From Adiantum capillus-veneris (Eukaryota; Streptophyta; Polypodiopsida; Polypodiales; Pteridaceae), in contig CM043958.1 of the NCBI GenBank assembly GCA_014529385.2, forward strand, positions 90,541,025 to 90,605,024: a DNA stretch of 64,000 nucleotides. Direction: 5' to 3'. Shown here piece by piece: positions 10,166 through 20,949 of the stretch. Below the pieces are notes generated by a model that was given only the letters and a program-made list of their open reading frames with translations, ran no database searches and had not been told where the DNA came from. Made by a program: the position numbers and the translations under genes. Every line of letters starts with the position of its first letter. Position 1 is the first letter of the stretch.

Positions 10166-11450
10166 TTATATGCACCCCTTTGTCCCCACGGCCTCATGCA
10201 TAGCCAAGCACTCTTTTTCCACGTTCGACGCGGTCGTCGAACTCTCTTCAAACGGGGGTGTATATAAGGGGTATGAGAATTTAATCTTCTTGTTGGCTGC
10301 CAAGTAACTGATGTCCTCTTTGCTTTTGGTACTTGTCTTGGACTTTTGTGCCTTGGAAGCTTTGTCATCCTCTTGTATGTTGAACTTCTTTGTCATTTGA
10401 CTGGTTGTAGCATGTCCCAAGTGCTTACTATCTTCTGCTGTAGTAGCTGCTTGTTGGTGTTCATTGCTAGTTTCTGACTGTGACGTCTTGATTCTTGATT
10501 TTAGAAGCTCTCTATCACTATTTAATTCTTCTAGCACTTGAAGGTGATTCAATGGCGACTTTTCTTCTTGGAAATGTTTTGAAGCTTGTGTAGCAGGATG
10601 TTGAGGTTTACTCTCTTCTTCTGATGCAATGGTCGCCATGGCCTTTGGTTTCCATTGCTCCATGGGTTTTTGTAGAGTCTCTTCTTGAAAATATTCATTC
10701 ATATCGTGTATTGCCTCCTTGGTAGTCAATCTTGGGCTTAGCCATTTCCTGTTCTTTTGTGCATTGTATGTCTTCAGTTACATCTTCTTTTAGCTTCTCA
10801 TACTCTTTGATTTGTTCAATCACCAATGAAGAGTCCACAATAGAAAATTTATTTGGTAGACTTTCAGCTTCATCCATTGACTCTATTTGCATGTCTTCCA
10901 CTTGTGATGTGGCACTAAGATTTTTTGTTACCTCTGCCACCCCTTCTTGTGTTGGATCACTATCGTCAGAATCTTGGCTTCTTTTGCTCTCGAACCTTGA
11001 CTATGAGCTTCATCTTCATCACCTTGTGGATGCTCTGACTTATCCTCACTGAGGTTCCTTAAACGATCTTGAATCAGCTGATTCAATTGATCTTTTTTGA
11101 AAGCCTGATTCTCTATGATAAATTCGTTGACACCCTTGACTTCAAGCAACTATGTCTTGAGCCTATCTTTTGTGCTCTGCGACAAGATCTGCTTCTTTTC
11201 CGGAGATCTTGTTGGGGATTCCTTCTTCCGTTCCCTTGTTGTCACTGTCTGAACTTTGCTTTTGGCTTGTTGCTTCTTCTTTTCCATGCAGAGCTTTACT
11301 GGGCAGTCCTTCACTAAATGACCAATGGCACATTGGTCGCAATATGTTGTTATCTCAACATGTGCACCCTTTGGATGAGGCAGTTTTCCATAATACTACT
11401 GATAATGGTTTCCTGTGGTATCTAGATACAGATATGACCTCTTCTTTGCA
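10166..11450 (-). pseudogene. Zinc-knuckle and charged C-terminal region of element F ORF
   Basis: The minus strand here encodes, in broken frames, a segment with a knuckle-like motif, YCDQCAIGHLVKDCP (near 11,370-11,325), giving C-x2-C-x3-H-x4-C rather than the usual C-x2-C-x4-H-x4-C. After it come charged, Glu/Lys/Ser-rich frames at 10,940-10,695 and 10,729-10,166 that look largely disordered with coiled-coil potential. The last frame ends near 10,166 with a short aromatic segment (KKIKFSYPLYTPPFEES). Zinc knuckles usually bind element RNA in Gag, so this is probably the nucleocapsid part of a Gag-like protein continuing from the ORF at 12,883-11,609. Several stops and shifts interrupt it. 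Confidence 0.5.
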
Positions 11451-11608
11451 TGCATGAACCTGTAGATTACGACTGACTTAGGTGTATCCACTAGCTTTAT
11501 CCTTCATCGTCTTGTCCTTGAGAAGCTGAAAATGGCTTCCATTATTGCTTGCATACAAGATCAAATCACTATCCATGCTTTCTAGCAGTTGTGATGCTGA
11601 TTCTTCCA

Positions 11609-12883
11609 TCAGTATATGGTCTTTGACGTGGGGCTTCTGCATAGCCTTAGGGCTATGTTTCCGAGTTGATTTTGGCGAGTTCTGCACCGAGGGTGAAGGC
11701 AAACCGAATTTTTGTTTTTAGTTTTCCTTGATGGGGCTTTTGGACGGGGTCCAAGTATGTGACATACAGGTTGCCCACGATTGCTAAACTCATCCATATT
11801 TTTCACATCGGCTATTTCATAGTCCCTATCATATTTGTCGACCACAATGACATCTTGACCTGACCTTCTACATTGGGCATTGTGAATTTCCAGTGGTCTC
11901 TCCTCCGGCTCGGCATCTTCCAATGCTTCTTGAAATTCCACTTGGACTCCTGAAAAAGACACTGCTTCTTGTAAAGCTGGACTTCTTAATCCCACTCTTG
12001 AAGAGATAGGGTCTCTTTGTTGAGTTTGAACTCCCCCCATCGGAGAGGGTTCCATATCTGATGTTGGCATCTGTTCAATGCCTAATGATATGACTTCTTG
12101 TGCTCTGTTAAGTAGCTCTTGAGACCGAGCTAGTTCTTTTTGAAGTTGTGCTATCTTCATAGGTGATACTTCTGGCGTATTCCCTGTTTGTGCAATTTGG
12201 TGTGTTTGTGCTTTGTCTTGTGATGGTGCAGTGCACGAGACTTGTACCGTGTCTTTCCATGTTGTGCCTTGTGTTGTGCCACCCATTTGTGCAGTGACAG
12301 TTGTAGTTGTTAACTCTTCCAAGTGCATAGTTAGAGGTAAACCCATGACGAGAGGGTATACATTACCACCTTTAGACATGTAGTCTTCTCCTCTTGAGCC
12401 AAACGCTTCTGCTATAAAGTAATGATTGTTTTCTACAAGAACTTCATGACTTGTGACAGCCTTGTAGTATCGACCGTCTTCATCTCCATAGAGGGTACCA
12501 AATTTCTGTTTTCCATCTTGTGCTTTGTACAGAAAAAAACTTGGAGGATATGTGTAGATATCTGTAAGTTGATCCTTGTACAACATTTCTATCTCATTGT
12601 CGATGTATTTTCCGTGCCTCATGTAAATTGATCCCAGACAGTCTTCCATGAAATTTGGATGTGGGTGTAGTACATTCTTCGCTGTTTCAACTTCCACATA
12701 TTGAGATGTTCGAGTTTCCTTTGTATCTTTCTTTGTCTTGATGTACAAATTCCGATTGACATCCTCATAGCATGGCAGTCCTTTGTAGTATCCAATCAAA
12801 TAGATCCGAATTTGCTCTCTTGCAATATCTGTGGATGTACTTGAAGCTTCTTCCTGACTGGTTTGATTCCTTTGAGACGCCAT
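11609..12883 (-). CDS. Unrecognised ORF1 protein of element F (424 aa)
   Basis: This is the longest intact frame of element F. The ATG at 12,883 is the first Met, about 590 bases inside the LTR end, as expected for ORF1. Residues ~25-175 form a folded-looking domain rich in Tyr and acidic residues (IRIYLIGYYKGLPCYEDVN, then YPPSFFLYKAQDG, then GDEDGRYYKAVTS). Residues ~235-275 form a probable coiled coil (MKIAQLQKELARSQELLNRA). The rest is polar and acidic. The ORF of element K (23,793-24,338) shares the pattern P-x2-(L/F)F-x-Y ... T-x-Y ... G-x-Y-K ... E/R-x-Y with the N-terminal domain. The last ~40 residues are basic and may reflect a frameshift. Position and coiled coil suggest a Gag-like role, which is inference; I do not recognise the family. 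Confidence 0.6.
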   Translation of the reverse strand: MASQRNQTSQEEASSTSTDIAREQIRIYLIGYYKGLPCYEDVNRNLYIKTKKDTKETRTSQYVEVETAKNVLHPHPNFMEDCLGSIYMRHGKYIDNEIEMLYKDQLTDIYTYPPSFFLYKAQDGKQKFGTLYGDEDGRYYKAVTSHEVLVENNHYFIAEAFGSRGEDYMSKGGNVYPLVMGLPLTMHLEELTTTTVTAQMGGTTQGTTWKDTVQVSCTAPSQDKAQTHQIAQTGNTPEVSPMKIAQLQKELARSQELLNRAQEVISLGIEQMPTSDMEPSPMGGVQTQQRDPISSRVGLRSPALQEAVSFSGVQVEFQEALEDAEPEERPLEIHNAQCRRSGQDVIVVDKYDRDYEIADVKNMDEFSNRGQPVCHILGPRPKAPSRKTKNKNSVCLHPRCRTRQNQLGNIALRLCRSPTSKTIY

Positions 12884-13470
12884 TGCTTTTGTCTTGACTC
12901 CCTTGTTGTACCTGTTCAGTGACAGCTCTAATTGCTTGCCTCAATGCTAATAAAAATTATTAGCACCCTTGTGTCGGTCTTTTTCGCTTGGGTCCTTCAG
13001 CTTTTGTGGGTGCCTTAATCTCTGAGTTTTCTGAACTGGGCTTGGCTTGCACTGCTCTAACTTCTTAGCTCCCTTGCTTGCCAGGGCTGATACTGTCTTG
13101 TCTGGCTGCTTGCTTTGCCTAGAGCTTTTTAGAAGGCCTCGATCTAGTGGAAGCACTCTGATAAGTTATGCAACTTACCACTATACTGCAACGACTGCTC
13201 CCTTTTTAGCGATTCTTGAGTCGAGCTAACCTGTATTCACTTTAGCACACAATCTACAAAATTCTATTTAGCTGGCAAACTTTTTCACAATGAATGCAAA
13301 AATCCTTGATGTACCTTTGACGGCCACACTTGTTCCTTGAGCACCTTCCAACGGATGACCAATGGTTTTCCCAAAAGATAATTTCAATCTGCTAACTTAG
13401 CAGTCTTCAAAACCGTGACCGTTTCCTCACAATTCTTTCGAACTGTCGGTTTTAGACACCCCTGACTTCC

Positions 13471-15523
13471 GGATCTTTGGACGGATACGCCGCGACGGAC
13501 GTCAGCATAGCGAGAACTCACCTAACATATAATGTCAAACTGAGGACGAAGCTTGACCCGCAGGCGCGTGGAAGCAAGCAAAGGGTGTCAACCTCTACTC
13601 AACCGACTAATGACTACTTCCTACAGAGATATCAAATCTACATGCCATCGGTTCTGTGAATGTGAGAGTCTCTTATGATGATGCCACAAGCCAAAAGCCC
13701 ATTAGACGTTCTCGAAACGTTACGAAACTTGAGGGATATCCTATCAACACCAATAGGCCACTCTCCCTAAGGTCCCTGACCAAAAAAACCTACTCAATAC
13801 CCTTCGTGCAGAAAATGCGTAGGATGTCTGGCCGGTTTTTGCAGGTCGACTTTTCCGAAAACTAAAGTGCCTAATGTGTAGCTCTACTCGCTCTGATCGC
13901 GTGGATATGCTAAAATGCAAAAACGGACAATAGTTACTCACTGAAACTCCAAAAGTAGCTCACGGGTGAATCTGCCAAAACACAGACGAGCGTGTGTGAT
14001 GTAAGCATCAACGCGTAGCTCTCCTTGTGGGCAACACACTGCTGCTCTCCGTTTGCAATTCCGACCACCGTAGCTCCTGTAGCACACACACATAGTCTCT
14101 CACTCTCTCGCAGTCTCCCAACGACACAGAAGATCAGATTTATTAGAAGTCCCCTTACAAAGCTTTAGGTTTTGGCTTATATACTAAGCCTTAGAAAACC
14201 TAATGTCCAACCAAAATGACCTGATTTTTCCCTAGGCTTCTATAGAGCTTAATTACAACACTGTGAGCTGGCTTTGCTCATCCAACAAGCATCTTTGGCC
14301 AAAATACAATTGTCGACTTAAAATATGAAGTTCCCGTAAACATTACAAAAGTGGCCGTAATGGCTCAAAATAATAATAACGGGATATTCAATGATATCCA
14401 TGAGCTTGTATCTTCACATTACAGCATCCATCTTCATCTTCATCACTTCATCAGCATCTTTATTTGGAATCTTTAGAGAATCTTTGAGGGATCTTTGGAC
14501 GGATACGCCACAACGGACGTCAACATAGCGAGAACTCACCTAACATATAATGTCAAACTGAGGACAAAGCTCAACCCGCAGGCGCGTGCAAGCAAGCAAA
14601 GGGTGTCAACCTCTACTCGAGCGACTAATGACTACTTCCTACAGAGATATCAAATCTACATGCCATCGGTTCTGTGAATGTGAAAGTCTCCTATGATGCT
14701 ATCGCAAGCCAAAAGCCCATTAGACGTTCTCGAAACGTTACAAAACTTGAGGGATATCCTATCAACACCAATAGGCCACTCTCCCTAAGGTCCGTGACCA
14801 AAAAAACCTACTCAATACCCTCCGTGCAGAAAACGCGTAGGATGTCTGGCCAGTTTTTGCAGGTCGACTTTTCCGAAAACTAAAGTGCTTAATGTGTAGC
14901 TCTACTCGCTCTGATCGCGTGGATATGCTGAAATGCAAAAACGGACAACAGTTACTCACCGAAACTCCAAAAGTAGCTTGCGGGTGAATATGTCAAAACA
15001 TAGACGAACGTGCGTGATGTAAGCATCAACGCGTAGCTCTCCTCGTGGGCAACACACTGCTGCTCTCCGTTTGCAATTCCGACCACCGTAGCTCCTATAG
15101 CACACACACACACTCTCTCACTCTCTCGCAGTCTCCCAACGACATAGAAGATCAGATTTATTAGAAGTCCCCTTACAAAGCTTTAGGTTTTGGCTTATAT
15201 ACTAAGCCTTAGAAAACCTAATGTCCAACCAAAATGACCTGATTTGTCCCTAGGCTTCTATAGAGCTTAATTACAACACTGTGAGATGGCTTTGCTCATC
15301 CAAAATATGAAGTTCCTGTAAACATTACAAAAGTGGCCGTAATGGCTCAAAATAATAATAACGGGATATTCGATGATGTCCATGAGCTTGTATCTTCACA
15401 TTACAGCATCCATCTTCGTCTTCATCACTTCATCAGCATCTTTATTTGGAATCTTTAGAGAATCTTTGAGGGATCTTTATGGAATCTTTGTGGAAGCGTT
15501 GTTGAAAGGTTGACCTTTCAACA
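13471..15523 (-). repeat. Tandemly duplicated 5' LTR of element F
   Basis: Two head-to-tail copies with a period of 1,018 bases: 13,471-14,488 and 14,489-15,523. Both begin with GGATCTTTGGACGGATACGC on the plus strand. Only the second keeps the full outer end, which on the minus strand starts TGTTGAAAGGTCAACC. Copy 1 passes straight into copy 2 at GGATCTTT, a motif also found inside the LTR. Copy 2 lacks a 36-base segment present in copy 1 (around 14,285-14,321). Each copy contains the inverted TATA-like segment GGCTTATATACTAAGCC and an interior CT-rich run. The inner LTR end lacks a clean CA terminus. Confidence 0.8.
14174..14190 (-). promoter_or_regulatory. Probable LTR promoter TATA box
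   Basis: GGCTTATATACTAAGCC reads GGCTTAGTATATAAGCC on the minus strand, a strong TATA box. It is repeated at 15,192-15,208 in the second LTR copy and, in variant form (GGCTTATATACCTCAGCC), at 17,644-17,661 in another LTR family. The element would be transcribed leftward from here. Confidence 0.6.
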
Positions 15524-16338
15524 TGAGGTAGTTGTGTAGGTCGCCCTGTAGGGAGGTTAGCAGATATTGGCCACTCTTGAGTGTCTCAAAATACTATCCG
15601 CAATAGCTGGTAGGCTTTCTTTGGTGGCCATTGAGGTGCATACCAAAATGCTAGAAGACAGGCAACTGTTCAGAGGATGAATGTTTAGTTTGAAGCTTTA
15701 GCCAGCCCACAAGTTTGTTGGATTCTACTTCAAATTAAATACTTGAAGTTTTGTGAATTTGTTGAATTGGATTCAACAACAAGTCAAAGGTCCATATCAC
15801 CATGAGAAATTTAAAGTTGAAGATTCAAATATGGCATCAAAATTTGACATGTTTGACAAATGCGGCCAATTTACATCACCAATTGGAGAATTTTTGGCTT
15901 CCAAGCCTCCTAAGACTTTTAAAATTCTGACGGATTTTTGACCGCCACAAGTACATAGAAGATTTTCTTTGAGAATGTGGTACAAGACTTTGCAAATTGT
16001 TTTTACCAATCCAGTGTCATAGACTTACAATTTTACGGTCAACACTATTATTTATGTTTTGTCAAAGCTTTGTTTTAGCCTATAAATTGTCAATTATTGC
16101 CATGTCAAAAATTTGTATGGGTTATAGACACACTGCCATGAAGAAAAGTAATAAGACCTCCCATTTTTGTTAGGTTGAGTTCTTGTTGTCTCACTCTGAT
16201 TGTTGTCCAAGGGAAGTGCAGACACACACACCTATGTTGTTGTCAGGGAGGGGGCTTCTACTTATAGTTTCAGATGATTGAACTCTGTCGTGGTCTATAT
16301 AAAGTCCATTGTCCATGATTTGGGCTTGAGGGGGGATT
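15524..16338. other. Spacer with no supported gene
   Basis: No frame longer than about 70 codons and no family motif. The sequence lies between the outer end of the element F LTR and an LTR start at 16,339. The last part (GGCTTGAGGGGGGATT at 16,323-16,338) is a purine-rich tract that looks like the 3' end of an internal region on the plus strand. So 15.6-16.3 kb may be the end of a retrotransposon whose coding part is gone. Confidence 0.4.
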
Positions 16339-16490
16339 GTTGGGTTTCTATGCCTTGGTTCAACTAAACCCATGGGAACATGCTCTTATGGCATGTAGAC
16401 AAGATAAGTTTATTAGAGTTTTTGCATGGCAAGTTTACCCTATATATGTAAAAGGCTAATCAATAAAATATAGTGTTGTTTTGTGTGTCA

Positions 16491-16534
<44 letters not shown>

Positions 16535-16910
16535 CTTTTCTTCCTTATCTGCATGCCAACAGCTCCCCATGGCTCCTCCTCCTTGAGATCCTCCATAGCT
16601 CGTCACCTTTGAGGAGAGTATGAGTTCAGTTTCCTTTGCCTCATAGTGAGCTTGTCTATGGAGGTTCTGAAGCTTCCATGAAATGGTCTTGATGAATAAT
16701 TGAAGGAGGAAAAAAGGGTCTTTAATAGGGCAAACATGCACTATAATTATGCAAATGGGTGCAAGGATACACCTAATCATCACACACATAAGAGTTTTGA
16801 GTTGATATTGGTTCTTTTTTAGAGTGAAGCTCTCATAGCTAGAGTTTTATTCATTTCAAGTGTGTCTTTTGCTTCGAATTGATAGTGATTTGCTTGATTT
16901 TGCTATGAAC
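16339..16910 (+). repeat. LTR of family G (plus orientation)
   Basis: It begins TGTTGGGTTTC directly after the purine tract GAGGGGGGA. It matches the minus strand of 27,742-28,086 through TATGCCTTGGTT, GGGAACATGCTCTTATGGCA, TTGTTTTGTGTGTC and the CT-repeat. It holds a TATA-like stretch (CCTATATATG near 16,440) and an AATAAAATATAG segment near 16,460. The right end is uncertain and may stop before 16,911, where another LTR starts. Confidence 0.6.
16494..16531. repeat. (CT)n microsatellite
   Basis: About 18 uninterrupted CT units inside the family G LTR. The matching LTR at 27.9 kb has the complementary GA run, so the repeat is an inherited part of this LTR. Confidence 0.95.
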
Positions 16911-17852
16911 TGTTAAGGCGGTTACGCCACTAGCGGAAGCTAAATAGCGAGAACTCAACCAACAACAGAATTTGTCAGACGAGGATGGAGCTTGACCCGC
17001 AGGCGCATGGAAACAACTAGGTGGGTGTCAAATCACGTACTTGACCTTCTAATGACAATCACTACTAAGGAAATCAAATCTAAGTTTTAAAATACGCAAG
17101 TGACTGAAATCCGTACTACGAACGAATGCTATACGAAACAGGATCTAGAATCATTGAATCGATCTCAAACTCAAGGGAAAGTCTATACACTAGGTAAGAA
17201 CAACACCCTAAAGACTTGAACTGCAAAATCAACCTATAATCACTCCGTGCGGTAAACGCGTATGAAGACAGGCCGAAAAATACAGGTGACCGAAACTTCA
17301 CCCCGATGGTACTAATGCGTAGCTCTACTCGTTGTGGTTCTATAGATATGCTGCACGCTCCATTCCAACACACGAGTTGGAAGAAAACTCACACCGAAGC
17401 TCGTAGGAACTTACCACACATAGAAGCCGATAATGCGCACTCTTGGTATCTGTGCGTAGCTCTCGCCGTTGCTAACACAATGGCGGTGGCGCTTCTCCAA
17501 TGGCGGCTCCGTAGCTCGCGTAGCAAGTAGATAAGACTCTCTCTCTCTCTCACTCTCTCTCTCTCTCTCTCTCAGACACAGTCACGGCGCTCAAAAACTC
17601 ACTTTGATTAATAATCTGAATCTCTTTAGGTTACAAAAACTTTGGCTTATATACCTCAGCCTTGGAGGTGAGAACATCTCTAACTAATTACATCAGCAAG
17701 TGAAATTACTTCGGAATTACAAGCTGGAAACTCAATTGAGTCCCGTTACTTAATGAATGGCTCAAATCAAAATTAATGTCGGAAAGACATTTATTACAAT
17801 CAATGGTTACAAAATGATGAGTGTGAGCAAAAATGTGGGTGTGATCCTCTGC
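16911..17852 (-). repeat. 3' LTR of element L
   Basis: On the minus strand this starts TGTTGAGCC right after a purine tract (GGAGGGGGGGAG) and ends CCGCCTTAACA, giving TG...CA termini over 942 bases. The TATA-like segment is at 17,644-17,661 and a CT-rich run at 17,537-17,573. The inner end shares a block with the element F and K LTRs: GCTTGACCCGCAGGCGCATGG and the GCGAGAACTCA segment. The other end of the element is not in the window. Confidence 0.8.
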
Positions 17853-18130
17853 TGGCTCAACACTCCCCCCCTCCGCGTTCATGTCGTCCCTGACATGACT
17901 TTTATGCTTGGTCAATAAAGTCCTGTCGTCTTGAGCATCTGCAAATGTGATTCGTATCGTAGGTTGCCGATGGTCAAGGTTGGGCCGAATATTTTGCGTT
18001 CGTGGGTGAAAAAGCCGGTGTAGAAAGCTTCTTCGAATGTTTGCATGTGGAAGCTAGGCAAAAAATTCACTTAGATTCCGACAGAGTTGTCACATCATAG
18101 GTGAATAAAAAAAGAATCTTCTAAAATATG
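17853..18130 (-). pseudogene. 3' end of the coding region of element L
   Basis: The minus strand encodes VNFLPSFHMQTFEEAFYTGF, followed in a shifted frame by a short basic tail running into the purine tract next to the LTR. It matches the element H ORF at 29,546-30,040 (VMFLPSHYMKTFEEAFMAGF and a tail ending just inside the LTR). So two families share this terminal protein. I do not recognise the function. The fragment is cut off at about 18,130, where a plus-strand gag remnant begins. Confidence 0.5.
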
Positions 18131-18189
18131 AGGAATCTCATGGCATGCTATATATCAGTAGATGGAGCTTGAAGAGGACATTCTAGCTG

Positions 18190-19640
18190 TCAAACCTCCG
18201 CCAACTTTGGAGTTTGTTTGCAAAAATTTATCCATACACCCGTTTTGGTAGATTGTAAAGTCAAACTCCTTAAAGGGTCCCTTTGTGAGTCCAAATTTTG
18301 CCTAATGGACATCATACCACATACATGGGTGGCGTTCAAGAATGTGTTTAGAAAGGAATTTTCCCCCAAAAATGAAGCAGACAAAAATTGGCCTGCATGG
18401 GACCTCCATGGGACAAGTACTCTATGCATCAGCATAAGACACTGCTAGAGTATATCTTGCAGTTTCGTGATGTGATTCTCAAGCTGGAGGGTCTAGACGC
18501 CTTCCAGCAAGTGTGTGGGTTCATCTGTGGGTTAACACCAGAGCTTAAGAAGCACGTTAACACCCAACTCACACCTAGGAACCCAAGACAATTGAGGAAG
18601 TTATAGTGCAGGTGCATATACATGACGATCCAAATGAAAAAGCATTGTATAAAACACACGTTCCTGACACGTCACATGCAAATGCACGAACACCTCATGC
18701 ACAATAAGAGAAAATTTATAGTAGATGCATCTCATGCGTCCAAGAAGACCAAGGGGCCTAGGGACCATCTGATTAGTAAAGACTTTGAGAAAGCAAAGAA
18801 AGAGTAAACACGAAAAAAAGGATCTTCACAAAGCCAAATCTGCTATCCAAGGTAAAGAGAAAGCGGTGCACATGGTGCAGTTGCTACCTCTCAAGTCCTC
18901 TTCTCTCTTTCTCAATGTGGAAGTGACACACACCAAAGTCGCGTTGAGTTTTTTACTGTGTCCTCAATGTGGAAACCGACCTTTGGTCCACATGAGCTAG
19001 TGCCTATGCATGGGTTTATCCAAGGTCACAAGGTGAGAATCTTGGTAGACAACAATTCTTTGCATAATTTCATTAATTATAAATGAGTGAAATGAATCAA
19101 TATTCCAGAGACTCCTAGTTCCTACTAATTATGATCAACGACAATGATGTTGAGGTGTGGAATACACAAGTAAAGGATGTAAAGTTGGAGATTCAAGGGT
19201 GTCATACTTCCTTGAATTTCCAAGTCGTGAATATGGATCGAGCAGATAGGTTATATGGATTACGGTCATCATAAAAGCATAGCTATGAGTATGATGTTTG
19301 AATCCAATGGTATACACATGCTGCTCTTGGGGGGAAAGATATTCCTTCCTTGCCACTTATTTTTATAATCAAGCTTATGAAGCTCTCTTCTCAAGATGAA
19401 ATAGAAGAACACTTTTTGTGTTACTCATTGTGTCATTTTTTGTTAAATGTTGATAATGGTTCAATAAATGGAAATTCCTCAATGCTGCATTTTGCTCTCT
19501 CTTCTCTTTACCTTTGGCTACTTCTCTATCACCAGAACAAGCAAATGTTGCTAGTAGATTAAAAGAACTATTAATGAAATACAAGGATGTGTTTCCAGAT
19601 AAGAAAGTAGTCGCACTAGATTTTATTGGGTTTGCAACAA
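18190..19640 (+). pseudogene. gag: Chromovirus-like gag and protease remnant
   Basis: Plus-strand frames show a gypsy Gag core: TWVAFKNVFRKEF near 18,330, LLEYILQFRDVILKLEGLD near 18,440, then FICGLTPELKKHV. About 500 bases further on, HKVRILVDNNSLHNFIN (near 19,030) matches a retropepsin active-site region in which the usual DSGS is DNNS. Then SPEQANVASRLKELLMKYKD near 19,530 matches the linker that precedes RT. RT itself is missing. There are many stops and frame changes. This is an old copy of a chromovirus-type element, clearly non-functional. Confidence 0.65.
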
Positions 19641-19741
19641 GATATTACTTACAAGGAGGCTCTCTTAATCTATTCATGTCGTCCCAAGAATTAATTTTCT
19701 TGAGAGCGAGGCCATGCCTACTTGCTACACTTATTGAGTGA

Positions 19742-20940
19742 TTTAGTACTCACAAATTGGTTCCTACTCTAAAAACAATGCTTTTATAGACACTCCTAGT
19801 GCTATAGAGAAAACAAGAGATCCGCTCAAGTGGGACTCCTAGTTCTTCTGGACATTCTTTCTATCTGAAATGATGTACCGCATCTATACACTGTTGTATA
19901 GATAAGCCTAGACAAGTTTAAGATCATCAAAAACTCAATTGGATGGATGCACTAGAAACATGCAGTGTTAAAGTAACACCTAGAAAACCATTAAGGACAA
20001 GATTGTTTCTTGTCCATTAAAGTCGATGGGTAGTCCATTGGGTAGATATGTTCCATCTTGAGAACAATCACTTATGGATTAAAAATAGCTAGCCCTTAGC
20101 CACTCTAAAATAGATGTCTCTTAGCCCGTGTGGCTCTTAGCCCTTCACAAACATAGCCCTTGTTGTGGCTCGTAGCTCTTGTGGCTCCTAGCATGTATTC
20201 CAATTGTAAATAAGTATTCAGGTTAGTGACCAATGAATATTAAATCTTGTGACATCATTGCCAATATTTGGCTAAGTGTCAGAGTACCTTGTCTTTTGAC
20301 TACGCACAGCCAACACATGTGTCACGTGCCTACTTATGTTGTGTTCATTATTTCTTTAGAGAATTAGAGAAAGCAGAGAGCGAGAGAGAGAGAGAGAGAG
20401 AGCATACTGGGCTGAGGAAATTTTTGGAGCATTTTTTACTTCTGTGAATTTGATACCTAGCTTGTAGCTCATCCTATAAACATACAACAATTTGCTTGCA
20501 CAATGCTCTCTGAAAGAGATGTAGAAAAAAATGTAAGTCGCATCTTGACCCACCTACCTTGTATGTGGTCATGATTATAACAGTGTGACTTAACTAGAGC
20601 ACTTTGCATGTGAATTAAGTCCTTGTGATTTAGGTTACTTTTAGTGTTGTTGTGTGTTGACATTAATTGAAGAAACATAAAGAAAGATCGTTTTAAACAA
20701 TCAATAACTTGCCTTGTCCTTGACAGAGTAGCTGGTGGTATAGAGGAAGCGTAAACAATGAGATGCCCCTAGAGATGATCCGATATCTTAAGTGTCGTAC
20801 ACCCTCTGTATTGGCATGTGCTAGAAGCTGGACACACCCTACGGAAAATGACTTCTCGGCAGATTATTATTTTTTGTAATTAACCATTTATTGAGGAAAC
20901 TCGACATTTCACCTTTGTAAATATTGGGGCTTACAGAAGT
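19742..20940. other. No recognisable gene
   Basis: A/T-rich sequence with short frames only. A local cluster of TAGCCC/TAGCTC words at 20,085-20,190 and a GA run at 20,378-20,402 are the only visible structures. It may hold the LTR of the preceding gag remnant and the start of the element K LTR, but I could not place boundaries. Confidence 0.4.
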
Positions 20941-20949
20941 TTCCAGATT

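Larger units (their letters stand above)
6715..15523 (-). mobile_element. LTR retrotransposon F, internal region without visible pol
   Basis: A minus-strand LTR element. The 5' LTR is at 13,471-15,523 (duplicated) and a remnant of the 3' LTR is at 6,715-6,874; they share the sequence from GGATATTCGATGATGTCCAT to the inverted tip TGACCTTTCAAC. Between them lie an ORF1 (12,883-11,609), a zinc-knuckle region near 11,330-11,370, a charged ORF (10,940-10,166), a foreign GC-rich block (about 9,285-10,010) and a region with W-x-P-K repeats (9,257-8,088). I find no RT, RNase H or integrase motif, so this copy would be non-autonomous. I could not identify a convincing primer-binding site next to 13,470. 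Confidence 0.65.
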
